Below, one piece after another: positions 46,252 through 58,043 of a stretch of DNA of 64,000 nt (position 1 is the first letter of the stretch; every line of letters begins with the position of its first letter). This DNA is from DASRDU01 sp035560235. GTDB lineage: Bacteria; Acidobacteriota; Blastocatellia; RBC074. The position numbers and the translations under genes are program-made. The DNA lies in contig DATMAG010000116.1 of the NCBI GenBank assembly GCA_035560235.1, forward strand, positions 1 through 64,000. Reading direction: 5' to 3'. The notes beneath the pieces were generated by a model that was not told where the DNA came from, ran no database searches, and worked only from the letters and a program-made list of their open reading frames with translations.

Positions 46252-48108
46252 TCAGAACGTGGGCAGCCTCGTGGTCGCCTGACTTTTCTCAGCGCCGACC
46301 TTCGGCAGATCGGGCGTAAAATCCTCGCCGGGATTGATGAACTGATCGCGCTCGAATTTGTACTGCTTGTCGTAAAGCTGTTTGTAGCGGCCTTCGAGCG
46401 CCAGCAGTTCGTCGTGCGTGCCGCGTTCGACAATCTCGCCGCCTTCGAGCACCAGAATCTGATCGGCGCTGCGAATCGTTGACAGGCGATGCGCAATCAC
46501 AAACGTCGTGCGCCCCTGCCGCAACCGCCGCAGACCGTCCTGAATCAGCGCCTCGCTTTCACTGTCGAGGCTCGAAGTCGCTTCATCGAGAATCAGAATT
46601 TTCGGATCGGCCAGAATCGCCCGCGCAATCGCAATGCGCTGCCGCTGCCCGCCTGAGAGTTTGACGCCGCGTTCACCGACAACCGTTTCATAACCTTTCT
46701 CAAAGCCGCTGATGAATTCATCGCAGTGCGCGATGCGGCTGACGGCAATGATCTCTTCGCGCGTGGCGTGCGGATTGGAGAAGCTGATGTTTTCAGCCAC
46801 CGTGCCGTCAAAGAGAAAGTTGTCCTGCAACACGACGCCCAGGTGAGCGCGATAGTCGCGCAATCGCAGCTTCGCTAAATCGCGCCCGTCAATTCTGATC
46901 GTGCCTGACTGCGGCTGATTGAAATTCATCACCAGACTGATCAGCGTGCTTTTGCCTGAGCCGCTTGAACCGACCAGCGCCGTCGTCGAACCCGCAGGCG
47001 CGTGAAACGAAACATTCTTCAGCACCGGAGTATTTTCGGTGTATTCAAAGCTGACGTTTTCAAATTCGACATCGCCGCGCAGTTCAGTAATCGGCTCACG
47101 CAACTGATCCTCGTCATCCTCAGTCTTCATCTGCATGATTTCGCGGATGCGATCCAGTCCGGCGAAGGCTTCAGTAATCTGTGTGCCGATGGCGGCGATT
47201 TCGATGACCGGCGCGGCCATCAGTCCGGTGAACAGAACATACATCGCCATTTCACCGAGCGTCATTGCGCCCGACAGCACGGCGCGCCCGCCCACCGTGA
47301 CCATCACCACGCCAATCGCGCCGATGACGATGGATGAAAGCGAGCCGAGGGCCGAAACTCCGGTCAGCGATCTGGCGATGTTGCGAAACAGGCGGTGCGC
47401 GCCCTTTGCAAAGACCAGTTCCTCGCGCTTTTCAGCCGTGTAGGCTTTGACAATGCGAATGCCGCCGAGCGATTCAGACAACCGCCCGGTGACTTCAGCA
47501 TTGATTTCGCTGCGCTGCCTGAAAAGCGGTCGCAGCTTTTTGAAAGCCCACGCCAGCCCGCCGCCAAAGCCCGCCAGCACGAGCAGCACGAGCAGCGTCA
47601 GCTTCCAGTTCAGATAAAACAACACCACCAGCGCAATGCTGCCCGTGACCAGACTGCCGGTCAGTTGCACCAGCCCTGTGCCGACCAGATTCCGCACGCC
47701 TTCGGCATCAGACATAATCCGAGAAATCAGCTTGCCCGTCTGCTGCGCGTCAAAGAATCGCACAGGCAGCCGTTCGATTTTCGCCTGCACACGCTTGCGC
47801 ATTTCAGTGATGGCGCGCTGCGCCGCCACGCCCAGCACCTGCGATAATGCAAACGAAGTCGCCGCCTGCAAAATCGCGGCAATGCCAGCGGCCACAGCAA
47901 TCGTGATGAGCAGTTCACCACGCTTTTTGACGATGACTTCATCAATCACGTACTTTGATGAAGCAGGCAGCACCAGTCCGAGCAGCCGACTGATGAGCAT
48001 CAGCAGCAGGCCGAGCGCCAGCCGCCCGCGATAAGCCCGGATCAGTTCCTTCGATTCGCGCCACGCGGTCGAGAACGTCACTTTCTTTTTCTTCTTTCCT
48101 TCAGCCAT
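46252..48108 (-). CDS. MsbA-like ABC exporter (membrane domain fused to ATPase)
   Basis: 618 residues. Six transmembrane helices (about 25-330) are followed by an ABC ATPase with Walker A VGSSGSGKSTL, signature LSGGQRQRIAIA, Walker B ILILDEATSSLDSE and the switch histidine IAHRLST. The layout is that of half-size type IV exporters such as MsbA, which flip lipid A cores and other amphipaths, or multidrug homologues; it works as a homodimer. It lies 200 bases upstream of the acyl-AMP ligase in the same direction, so it may be a separate unit or the first gene of the lipid cluster. The start is ATG at 48108. Substrate not predictable, though lipid is favoured by context. Confidence 0.9.
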   Translation of the reverse strand: MAEGKKKKKVTFSTAWRESKELIRAYRGRLALGLLLMLISRLLGLVLPASSKYVIDEVIVKKRGELLITIAVAAGIAAILQAATSFALSQVLGVAAQRAITEMRKRVQAKIERLPVRFFDAQQTGKLISRIMSDAEGVRNLVGTGLVQLTGSLVTGSIALVVLFYLNWKLTLLVLLVLAGFGGGLAWAFKKLRPLFRQRSEINAEVTGRLSESLGGIRIVKAYTAEKREELVFAKGAHRLFRNIARSLTGVSALGSLSSIVIGAIGVVMVTVGGRAVLSGAMTLGEMAMYVLFTGLMAAPVIEIAAIGTQITEAFAGLDRIREIMQMKTEDDEDQLREPITELRGDVEFENVSFEYTENTPVLKNVSFHAPAGSTTALVGSSGSGKSTLISLVMNFNQPQSGTIRIDGRDLAKLRLRDYRAHLGVVLQDNFLFDGTVAENISFSNPHATREEIIAVSRIAHCDEFISGFEKGYETVVGERGVKLSGGQRQRIAIARAILADPKILILDEATSSLDSESEALIQDGLRRLRQGRTTFVIAHRLSTIRSADQILVLEGGEIVERGTHDELLALEGRYKQLYDKQYKFERDQFINPGEDFTPDLPKVGAEKSQATTRLPTF

Positions 48109-48166
48109 CGCTCAACGATAACACAATGCTCCAACAAAGCGGGAAACACGAACACTCTTTCCAGAA

Positions 48167-48260
48167 AGGAATGGAACACGGATCAGACAGAAAAAGCTGA
48201 TACCAGCAGATCAGAATCCGTCCTGATCTGTCTCATCCGTTTCATCCGCGTTCCATTCCT
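48167..48260. repeat. Long imperfect hairpin between divergent genes
   Basis: AGGAATGGAACACGGAT (48167-48183) pairs with 48244-48260 with one mismatch. Inside, CGGATCAGACAG can also pair with CTGTCTCATCCG with one mismatch. It is in the gap between the divergent ABC exporter and the thioredoxin-fusion gene, upstream of both. Confidence 0.55.
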
Positions 48261-48343
48261 CACTGAGCAGCATTCTCAACCTCAACCTGCTACAATCGCG
48301 GCCTCTCAGAAATCAAAAGCATTCGGCCCCGAAAGGAGATTCC

Positions 48344-49942
48344 ATGCTCAACCCCGGCGATCAGGCTCCTTCGTTTTCGCTTCCTGCGATTGATGGCAGC
48401 GTTCAGCAACTCAGTCAGGATCATCCATTGCTGCTCATCTTTTTTGAGACTGACTGCCCGACCTGTCATCTGACGCTGCCGTATCTCAACCGTCTGGCTG
48501 CGGCGCTGAAAGGTAAGGCTGAAGTCATCGGCCTCTCGCAGGACGGCGCAGCGCCGACACGCGAACTCGCCTTGCAGTTGCCGATTGAATTTCCGGTGCT
48601 GCTCGATGAAGGCTGGCGGGTATCGCGGCAATACGACCCGCTGGCGGTGCCGACGCTCTTTCTGATTGATCGTTCAGGAAAGATCGCGGCGACGATGACG
48701 AGCTTTGACAAGGCTGAACTCAATGCGATTGCCGCGCAGATGTGCGAAGCCGCAGGGCAGGAAGTTTTCACGCTCGCTGATCGCTTTGACGGCGCGCCTG
48801 AGTCAAAGCCCGGCTGCACGTCGCGCCATCTTGAACCTGAAACCGAAGGCGACCTGGCAGCCGCAGTCAATCTTTATTCCACACGCGGCCCGCGAGCTTC
48901 GCGCATTGAACTCAGCGATGATACTGACGCTTACGAATACTGCCAGCAGGCAGGCTTTGCCGATCCGCTGCCGGTGATTCCGCCGACGCTTGAAAGAGTC
49001 GAACGAATGCTGCGCGCAACAAACCTTGCGCCGGATGAAGTCATCGCCCGCGTGCCGCCGAATTACGGCCTGGCAACCGTGGAAAAGATCGCAGCCAATG
49101 CGATGATGGCCGGATGCAGGCCGGAGATGATGCGCGTGCTGATTCCACTCATCAAAGCGGCGTGCGATGAACGCTTCAATCTGCACGGCGTTCAGGCAAC
49201 GACGCATTTTGCCGCACCGCTCATCATCGTCAACGGCCCGGTGCGTCACGAACTCGGCTTTGCGTGCGGCAGCAATGTTTTCAGCAATGTGGCTCGCGCC
49301 AATTCAACGCTCGGACGCGCATTGCAACTGATGCTCGTCAACCTGGGCGGAGCGCGGCCCGGCGAAATTGATATGTCCACGCTCGGCAATCCGGGCAGGT
49401 TCTCTTACTGCATTGCCGAAAACGAAGAAGAGAATCCCTGGCCGCCGCTGCACACCGAATTCGGCTTCGACCGCGCACAGAGCGCCGTCACGCTGTTTGC
49501 CGCCGAGCCGCCGCGCGGCGTCAGCGAACACAACGCCCGCGATGGCCGCACGATTCTCAGAGCCATCAGCCGCGCCCTCGCTACGGTGTGGTCATATCGC
49601 TTCTGCCTCGGCTGGGAAGCCCTGGTCGTGCTGTGTCCCGAACACGTCAGAACGCTTCACCGCAGCGGCTTCGATAAAACCACGATTCGTGAATTTCTGT
49701 TCGAGAACACAGGCATTCCGCTCAGCGAGTATGAAAACGATGATGGCGGCGAAGGCACGCAGCTTGTGAAGCTGTATGAAAAGGTGATGATTGACGGCGA
49801 GCCGTGTTATCGCAAATTCGCGCGCCCTGAAGCGATTCGAATCGTCGTGGCCGGTGGCACTGCCGGAAAATTTTCAGCCGTCATCGGAAGCTGGGCCACC
49901 GGCCCGCGCGGCAGTCAGATGGTGAGTTATCCGATCAACTGA
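48344..49942 (+). CDS. Thioredoxin-fold / UGSC-associated fusion protein
   Basis: 532 residues. The first ~150 form an AhpC/TlpA-like thioredoxin domain (GDQAPSFSLPAIDG, LLIFFETDCPTCHLTLPYL with a CPTC redox pair, and a VPTLFLIDRSGKI cis-proline region). The remaining ~350 residues, starting after a linker near 190, form a conserved domain with EYCQQAGFADPLPVIPPT, NYGLATVEKIAANAMMAGC and HFAAPLIIVNGPVRHELGF. I recognise this region only as one that occurs next to UGSC selenoproteins; its reaction is unknown. The CPTC pair could reduce the selenoprotein or a shared substrate. It ends 18 bases before the selenoprotein gene. ATG follows GAAAGGAGA. No signal peptide, so it is cytoplasmic. Confidence 0.75.
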   Translation: MLNPGDQAPSFSLPAIDGSVQQLSQDHPLLLIFFETDCPTCHLTLPYLNRLAAALKGKAEVIGLSQDGAAPTRELALQLPIEFPVLLDEGWRVSRQYDPLAVPTLFLIDRSGKIAATMTSFDKAELNAIAAQMCEAAGQEVFTLADRFDGAPESKPGCTSRHLEPETEGDLAAAVNLYSTRGPRASRIELSDDTDAYEYCQQAGFADPLPVIPPTLERVERMLRATNLAPDEVIARVPPNYGLATVEKIAANAMMAGCRPEMMRVLIPLIKAACDERFNLHGVQATTHFAAPLIIVNGPVRHELGFACGSNVFSNVARANSTLGRALQLMLVNLGGARPGEIDMSTLGNPGRFSYCIAENEEENPWPPLHTEFGFDRAQSAVTLFAAEPPRGVSEHNARDGRTILRAISRALATVWSYRFCLGWEALVVLCPEHVRTLHRSGFDKTTIREFLFENTGIPLSEYENDDGGEGTQLVKLYEKVMIDGEPCYRKFARPEAIRIVVAGGTAGKFSAVIGSWATGPRGSQMVSYPIN

Positions 49943-49960
49943 AACGTCTGAGGAACAGCG

Positions 49961-50491
49961 ATGAAAACAATTCTTGTCAATCCGCTCGATGAAACTCCGC
50001 GACCGGCATTGAAGACCGCGCCGCGCCTGGCTTCGCTCGCGGGCAAAACTGTTGGGCTGCTCGACATCAGCAAACCGGGCGGCAGTTTCTTTCTTGATCA
50101 GCTCGAAAGATTATTGAAGGAGCGTCACGGCGTGGCGCAGGTGGTGCGCGCGATGAAACCGACTTTCACGAAGCCTGCGCCTCCCGAAGTGATCGAGCAG
50201 TTCGTCAGCGCGCGGTGTGACGCGGTGATTGAAGCTCTGGCTGACTGAGGGTCGTGTACGACGTGCAGTCTGCACGACACGACGAAGCTTGAAGATCTCG
50301 GCATTCCTGCCGTGCCGGTGGCGACAACCGAATTTATGACCGCCGCCCGCGCTCAGGCCAGCGCGCTCGGTCGCGCCGACTTCGATGCAGTTTACGTTGC
50401 CCATCCGATTCAGGATCAGACGCCACAGGAAATTGCGGCCAGAGCCAACGCAGTGATTGACGAGATTGTGACGAGACTGACGGCTGGCTGA
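49961..50491 (+). CDS. UGSC-motif selenoprotein
   Basis: 176 residues when the in-frame TGA at 50246-50248 is read as selenocysteine (residue 96). The motif is then ALAD-U-GSCTTCSLHD, the defining U-G-S-C pattern of this (seleno)protein family, with two more cysteines of a CTTC pair directly after. The frame continues without break through IPAVPVATTEFM and FDAVYVAHPIQDQ to TGA at 50489-50491. A good SECIS stem-loop follows the UGA. Homologues often carry Cys in place of Sec. The function is unproven, but the motif and the upstream thioredoxin fusion protein point to thiol/selenol redox chemistry in the cytoplasm. Read without Sec, translation would stop after 95 residues, just before the conserved site. 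Confidence 0.9.
50246..50282 (+). promoter_or_regulatory. Bacterial SECIS element of the UGSC selenoprotein
   Basis: After TGA (50246-50248), TCGTGT (50252-50257) pairs with ACACGA (50277-50282). After a four-base bulge, CGTGCA (50262-50267) pairs with TGCACG (50271-50276) around the loop GTC. The apical loop starts with G 20 bases past the UGA, within the 16-37 base window of bSECIS rules. Confidence 0.85.
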
Positions 50492-50505
50492 GTTGCAAGC
50501 CTGAA

Positions 50506-50612
50506 GAGAGATGACGGAACACACGGAAAGAACTGAATGAACGGAAGGCTTCAGGCCTGATTCAGTTCTCTTTTCGTCTGTTCCGTTCTTTCCGTGTGTT
50601 CCGTCATCTCTC
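50506..50612. repeat. Very long perfect inverted repeat (28-bp arms) between convergent genes
   Basis: Bases 50506-50533 are perfectly complementary to 50585-50612 (arm contains ATGACGGAACACACGGAAAG). The loop can form a second stem, ACTGAAT with ATTCAGT. It lies exactly between the selenoprotein stop and the convergent M14 peptidase stop and could end both transcripts. Confidence 0.8.
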
Positions 50613-50616
50613 TGCT

Positions 50617-53388
<2,772 letters not shown>

Positions 53389-53571
53389 GGTGAAAGCTCC
53401 TTTTTGTTTTCGGAATCCGGGATGAAGATGAGCCTCAGAACTGAAGGCAGATGATCGCATGGAAAAACGCTGACGACCAGAAACCAGCGGGCAAACTGCG
53501 AACCCGCCTCAGCGCTGCGTTGTCTGCGCGCGCAGCAGCGTGCTATGTTCTGCAGCCAGCGAGGTGAATCT

Positions 53572-54294
53572 ATGAGTGTCCGCAAGCGTCGTGAAATCGA
53601 AGTGATTGATTACCCTGAATCGGATGGCGTACCAGTTGGCGAAACCGATTTTCATATTGAGCTGATTACCGATCTGCGCTGTTCCCTGCGCGACTTCTTC
53701 CGCGCGGACGAAAGTATGTATGTCGCCAGCAGCCTGATTCTCTATTACGTCGAGGGCGATCCGACGAAATGCGTTGCGCCGGATGTTTTCGTTGCGCGCG
53801 GAGTGGGCAATCACGCCCGCCGCATTTACAAGCTGTGGGAAGAAAAGCATCCGCCTGCCGTCGTCATCGAAGTTTCGTCACGCAAAACGAAGAACGATGA
53901 CCTGAAATGGAAGAAGCAGCTTTACGCCTGGTTCGGCGTCAATGAATATTTCATCTTCGATCCCGAATACAAACTGAAGCCGCCGCTCAGAGCCTGTCGG
54001 CTGCGTGGCAGAGAGTATGTGGAAGAGGCCGTCACCAGCGGGCGCGTGATGAGCAATGAACTCGGCCTTGAACTCGTCAACACCGGCGAGACGCTGCGGC
54101 TGCGCGACCCGCGCACGGGACAGTTTCTGCCAACCCCGGAAGAGAATGCCGCCGCCCGGCGCGAAGCTGAAGCCGCACAGCAGGCCGAAGCCGCCGCCCG
54201 GCAGCGGGCCGAAGCCGAACTTGAGAAGCTGCGCGCCGAACTCGCCCGCCTCAAAGGCAGCGCCGCAAAGAAGCGCACGAAGAAAACAAAGTAA
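53572..54294 (+). CDS. Uma2-family (DUF820) restriction-endonuclease-like protein
   Basis: 240 residues. The nuclease-like core (about 1-160) has ESMYVASSLILYYVEG, CVAPDVFVARGV, PPAVVIEVSSRKTKNDDLKWKKQLYAWFGVNEYFIFDP, in which D and ExxS...K form the PD-(D/E)xK-type centre. A long charged coiled coil (AARREAEAAQQAEAAARQRAE and on to AELARLKG) follows, common in this family. Uma2 proteins are very abundant in Cyanobacteria and Acidobacteria; their role is unknown though the fold is nuclease-like. ATG at 53572 has GAGG upstream and is preferred to 53545. It lies convergent to, and 18 bases from, a truncated glucoamylase, as if it arrived with the event that removed the enzyme's catalytic part. 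Confidence 0.82.
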   Translation: MSVRKRREIEVIDYPESDGVPVGETDFHIELITDLRCSLRDFFRADESMYVASSLILYYVEGDPTKCVAPDVFVARGVGNHARRIYKLWEEKHPPAVVIEVSSRKTKNDDLKWKKQLYAWFGVNEYFIFDPEYKLKPPLRACRLRGREYVEEAVTSGRVMSNELGLELVNTGETLRLRDPRTGQFLPTPEENAAARREAEAAQQAEAAARQRAEAELEKLRAELARLKGSAAKKRTKKTK

Positions 54295-54312
54295 GCGGCG
54301 GCAGGAGTCGCT

Positions 54313-55290
54313 TCACTGTTTTCTCTTTCCGTGCCGCACCTGACTGCGTCCGAGCTTTTCTTCCTGCGCCCGCAGCAGCATCGCCGCCATATTCAACTGC
54401 GCTTCGTCCTTCGTGGCCGGGCGCGTGATCGTCGAGAGCCACTCGCTCCAGCCTTTTTCATACTCTTTCTGCAACGCAGCAAAGCCCGTTTCAAGCGCGT
54501 GTTCAGCATCGAGCAGCGCCGTTTCAGGCTCGTCAGAAAACGCGAGCGCAAGGGTAAAGTGCAGTGGTCGGCCCGGCTGCTGATCGGGTCGTCTGATGCG
54601 CGCCACGCAGACGACATTGCCGTTTTCGGCTCTGGTGTACTGCCGCGTCAGCCTGAAGTTCTTTTTCAGATCGTTCCAGCCGTCGCTAGTGCCCTGAAAG
54701 CCGACGCTCATTTCATCAAACCCGACATCAGCAATCAGCGCGGCTGAATAGTATTTCTCGTACATCACAAACGCGCCCTGCCCGCCGTAAGCCGACGCCG
54801 TGTCATCAGCGTCAGTGCCAGCCATCATCGGGTCGTAAACGACATAAAGCTGCTGCCCCGGCTGCCCGTTGAATTCAACGTCAATCAGCACGGTGCTGGT
54901 TTCGTGATCAATCGTGAAGCTTTTGCTGATCGTGAAACGGCGCAGCGGATGAAAGTTGATCTGCCTGAAACTGAGCGCGCGCGGACTGGTGATGACAAGC
55001 TGCCGCACCAGGGTCGGGTCATCTTCGGCAACCGCGAACGATTTGCCATCGGTCACGGCAAAGACGAGCGAGCGCGAATTGGCCGCGTTGACGTGCGGCC
55101 ACGAAACCTCGCCCACCATTCCGCCGCGCAGCGCAAGCCAGACTTTTGAATCGAAGGTCGCAGTCGTGGCAAAGGCTTCACGCGGCGCGTTGAGCGGCAG
55201 CGAAGCCTGACCGGGCGCGCCCGGCGCAGACAGGCTTTGCGCAAAGGCACAGAGGCAAAGCGCACAAAGCAGAATGGCCGCGCATTTCAT
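54313..55290 (-). pseudogene. Truncated GH15 glucoamylase (N-terminal domain only)
   Basis: 325 residues matching the N-terminal super-beta-sandwich domain of bacterial GH15 glucoamylase/glucodextranase. Recognisable parts are FDSKVWLALRGGMVGEVSWP, FAVTDGKSFAVAEDD, PRALSFRQINF, LYVVYDPMM and SVGFQGTSDGWNDLKKNF. A signal peptide (about 3-18) precedes it. It ends ITRPATKDEAQLNMAAML, then RAQEEK and a few unrelated residues, just where the (alpha/alpha)6 catalytic domain should begin (about 400 residues missing). No catalytic segment remains downstream, where the Uma2 gene follows at once. Intact enzymes cleave glucose from starch or dextrin ends. It lies 47 bases past the DUF1080 gene. It may be expressed but cannot be an active glucoamylase. 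Confidence 0.75.
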
Positions 55291-55337
55291 CCGGCGGCTT
55301 TTCTCTGTGCGCGCTGTGCCTCTGTACATTGAAAAGA

Positions 55338-56276
55338 TCATTTGATGATCGGCGTCACGACGATTTTGCGGAAGTGAACCTTTTCGTGATCGCCCTGAAT
55401 CATAATCGGGCCGGGCGCGCCTTCGTTCGCATCGAGCGCGCCGCCAGTGATGCCTTCAATCAGCGTGTTGTCCTGCACGACCTGACCGTTGAGTCTGACC
55501 GTCACGCGATTGCCGACGATGACGGCTTCCATCTGCTGCCATTCGCCTTTCGGTCGGCTCGCATTCACCTTCGGCGCGACGCGGCTGTAGACGGCCATGT
55601 GACCGTGACTTTCAGTCGGCTTGCCGTAATCATCCAGCACCTGCAGTTCGTACCGGCCGCGCAGGTAGATGCCGCTGTTGCTTTTGTCTTCGAGCTTGTA
55701 TTCGCACTCGATTTTGAAGTCCTGGAATTTCTGTTTTGAAACCAGGTTGTTGCCGTGTACGTCATTTGATGCGATGCCGTCGCTCACGCTCCAGCCGAAG
55801 GGTCTGTTTTTGAGCTGCACGTCAAAGGCGTCGAGCGATTTGCCATCAAAGAGCACGACCGGCGCGCCGAATTTGTGACTGCCGTTCGCATTGTAATTGC
55901 CCCACTTCGGCGGGCGCACGCCGACCCACTTGATGGTGTTGCTGCCGACTGTCACCCAGCCCGTCAGTTTGCCGCCTTCGACTTTGGCGTGCTGCACCGG
56001 AGCATTCGCATTCGCGCTGACCGGAAAGGTGAGTTCGCCATTTTCGATTTTGAGCGAAGGCAGTTTGTAAACGCTGCCGCCGCGATTGAGAAACCAGCCT
56101 TCCAGTCCGTCACCGGCCTTCTTGATCTCCAGCCAGTACACGACGCCTTCATTCGGCGCCACGCCCTGAATGTCCCACTTGCCCAGAAATGCCTTCTCCT
56201 GAGCACTGGCTGTGACAGCGATTGAGAAACTGCAACAGACAAGCAGCAATACTGCAAACAGTCTTACCGATTTCAT
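55338..56276 (-). CDS. Exported DUF1080 (3-keto-disaccharide hydrolase-like) protein
   Basis: 312 residues with a clear signal peptide (SVRLFAVLLLVCCSFSIAV to ASAQ). The C-terminal ~190 residues are the DUF1080 jelly roll: LFDGKSLDAFDVQ, SVSDGIASNDVHGNNLV, FKIECEYKLEDKSNSGIYLRGRYELQVLDDYG and ILIQGDHEKVHFRKIVVTPI-type ending. Members cleave 3-keto-glucosides or bind sugar. The N-terminal ~110 residues form a small extra beta domain (KAFLGKWDIQG). ATG at 56276 has AAGGAGAA upstream; the longer frame is rejected. Together with the neighbouring sugar transporter and GH13 enzyme this forms a saccharide-use locus. Confidence 0.85.
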   Translation of the reverse strand: MKSVRLFAVLLLVCCSFSIAVTASAQEKAFLGKWDIQGVAPNEGVVYWLEIKKAGDGLEGWFLNRGGSVYKLPSLKIENGELTFPVSANANAPVQHAKVEGGKLTGWVTVGSNTIKWVGVRPPKWGNYNANGSHKFGAPVVLFDGKSLDAFDVQLKNRPFGWSVSDGIASNDVHGNNLVSKQKFQDFKIECEYKLEDKSNSGIYLRGRYELQVLDDYGKPTESHGHMAVYSRVAPKVNASRPKGEWQQMEAVIVGNRVTVRLNGQVVQDNTLIEGITGGALDANEGAPGPIMIQGDHEKVHFRKIVVTPIIK

Positions 56277-56337
56277 CGTGATCTGAGTTCTCCTTTTGAA
56301 ACAAGAAATGAAAAGTTGAAGGTGATGGTGTGAGCTT

Positions 56338-57678
56338 TCAGTCTGCTGCGGCGGCAACCGGCATTTTTTCACTGGCAATCTTTTCATCGCCCACATCGCG
56401 CACCAGTTGCACCAGCAGCGCGGCGATGGCCAGAAAGACGCCGCCCATTACCACGACCGCGACCTCGCTGTTATTGAAGATATACTTCACCAGCGGGCGA
56501 AAGGTGAGCGCGGCAGTAATTTCAGGAATGACGATGAAGAAGTTGAAAATGCCCATATACACGCCCATCCGCGCAGGCGGCAGCGCGCCCGACAGAATTG
56601 CGTAAGGCATCGAAAGAATCGAAGCCCACGCAATGCCAACGCCAACCATCGTCAGCAGCAGAAGATTCCTGTCGTGAATGAAGTAAACCGAAATCAGCCC
56701 GACCGCGCCGCACAGCAGCGCCACAGTATGCACGAACTTGCGACTCGTCCGGCGGGCAAGCGGCGGCAGCGCAAATGAGACGATGAAGCAGACGATTGAA
56801 TAGACCGTGAAACTGACGCCGCCCCATTCGGTTCCTTCATCAAAGAGTTTCGATTGCGGATCAGTCGCGCCAAAGACATGCTTCGCGGTCGCCAGGCCAA
56901 AGAACAACCACATACAGAACAAACCAAGCCACGTGCAGATTTGAACGACGGCCAGTTGTTTCATCGTCACCGGCATTTCACGAATGGCCGACACGATTTC
57001 GTCAACGCGGTGGCTGATGCTCGCTGACGCCTGCTTGTGGCGGCGAAACGCTGCCAGGTCTTCGGGCGGGTATTCATCGGTCGTGATGACTGTCCACAAC
57101 ACCGCGCCCAGGAAAGCCAGCGCGCCAAGATAGAACGAATATTTCACTGTCAGCGGAATGCCGCTCGCAGTGTTGCCGCTGACGCCCATCCACCGGAACA
57201 GATAAGGCAGCGACGAAGCCACCGACGCGCCGACGCCAATGAAAAACGACTGCATCACAAAACCGGTCGTGCGCTGCTCATTCGGCAGCTTGTCGGCCAC
57301 GAAGGCGCGGAACGGCTCCATCGAAATGTTGATGCAGGCATCCAGAATCCAGAGCAGCCCCGCTGCCATCCACAACACCGATGAGTTCGGCATCAGAAAC
57401 AGCGCAATGGTGCTGAGAATCGCGCCGACCAGAAAATAAGGCCGCCTGCGTCCCAGGCGATTCCAGGTGCGATCACTCATTGACCCGATGATCGGCTGCA
57501 CAATCAGTCCGGTCATCGGCGCGGCCAGCCAGAGCATCGGAATCTCATCCGGGTTCGCTCCGAGCTTGGCGTAAATCGGACTCATATTGGCCATCTGCAA
57601 TCCCCAGCCGAACTGAATGCCGAGAAAGCCGAAGCTCATATTCCAGATTTGCCAGAAACTCAGTCTTGGTTTTTCCAT
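56338..57678 (-). CDS. SLC45-like sugar/proton MFS transporter
   Basis: 446 residues with 12 hydrophobic segments. Start FWQIWNMSFGFLGIQFGWGLQ, the loop SDRTWNRLGRRRPYF and ACINISMEPFRAFVADKLP are typical of the GPH/SLC45 family that carries sucrose, maltose or maltodextrin with protons across the inner membrane. ATG at 57678 has AAAGGC upstream. It is 24 bases past the xisI gene on the same strand. The GH13 enzyme further upstream could produce or use the carried sugar, so the intended set may be cyclomaltodextrinase, transporter, DUF1080 protein and glucoamylase. Confidence 0.88.
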   Translation of the reverse strand: MEKPRLSFWQIWNMSFGFLGIQFGWGLQMANMSPIYAKLGANPDEIPMLWLAAPMTGLIVQPIIGSMSDRTWNRLGRRRPYFLVGAILSTIALFLMPNSSVLWMAAGLLWILDACINISMEPFRAFVADKLPNEQRTTGFVMQSFFIGVGASVASSLPYLFRWMGVSGNTASGIPLTVKYSFYLGALAFLGAVLWTVITTDEYPPEDLAAFRRHKQASASISHRVDEIVSAIREMPVTMKQLAVVQICTWLGLFCMWLFFGLATAKHVFGATDPQSKLFDEGTEWGGVSFTVYSIVCFIVSFALPPLARRTSRKFVHTVALLCGAVGLISVYFIHDRNLLLLTMVGVGIAWASILSMPYAILSGALPPARMGVYMGIFNFFIVIPEITAALTFRPLVKYIFNNSEVAVVVMGGVFLAIAALLVQLVRDVGDEKIASEKMPVAAAAD

Positions 57679-57701
57679 AGGGCAGCCTTTGTGCAGTGAA
57701 A

Positions 57702-58043
57702 TTATGCAGCGGCAAATTCGGTGTACTGACGCATCTCCGGCGGCTGAAAGGCCAGCACAATATCTTCGTGCGGGACTCCGGCGGCAAGCAGTTCCGTCGC
57801 AATGCCTTCTTCCGTCCAGTCCTCTTCGATCCGAATTTTGCCATTGCGAATGCGCACGTGAATGGTTGAGCCGCTGATCCGTTCGCCAGCTTTCCAGCCC
57901 AGATTCATCCAGATGTAATCGTCAGTTTGTTCATCAGCAATCAGGTAGGAATCTACTTCAGGGTCAGGGTGACGCTGATCCAGCGCAATGTAATCGGTCA
58001 GGATTTTTCTGATCAGTTCACGGTATCCGGTTAGTTTGTCCAT
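57702..58043 (-). CDS. XisI-like protein
   Basis: 113 residues. The sequence MDKLTGYRELIRKILTDYI, then DDYIWMNLGWKAGERISGSTIHVRIRNGKIRIEEDWTEEGIATELLAAGVPHEDIVLAFQPP, follows the XisI family almost throughout. XisI was named as an excision-controlling factor for the fdxN element of heterocyst-forming cyanobacteria, but most homologues, like this one, occur where no such element exists. It overlaps xisH by 13 bases, so they are translated together. The pair probably forms a functional unit, perhaps nuclease-like plus partner (inference). Confidence 0.88.
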   Translation of the reverse strand: MDKLTGYRELIRKILTDYIALDQRHPDPEVDSYLIADEQTDDYIWMNLGWKAGERISGSTIHVRIRNGKIRIEEDWTEEGIATELLAAGVPHEDIVLAFQPPEMRQYTEFAAA

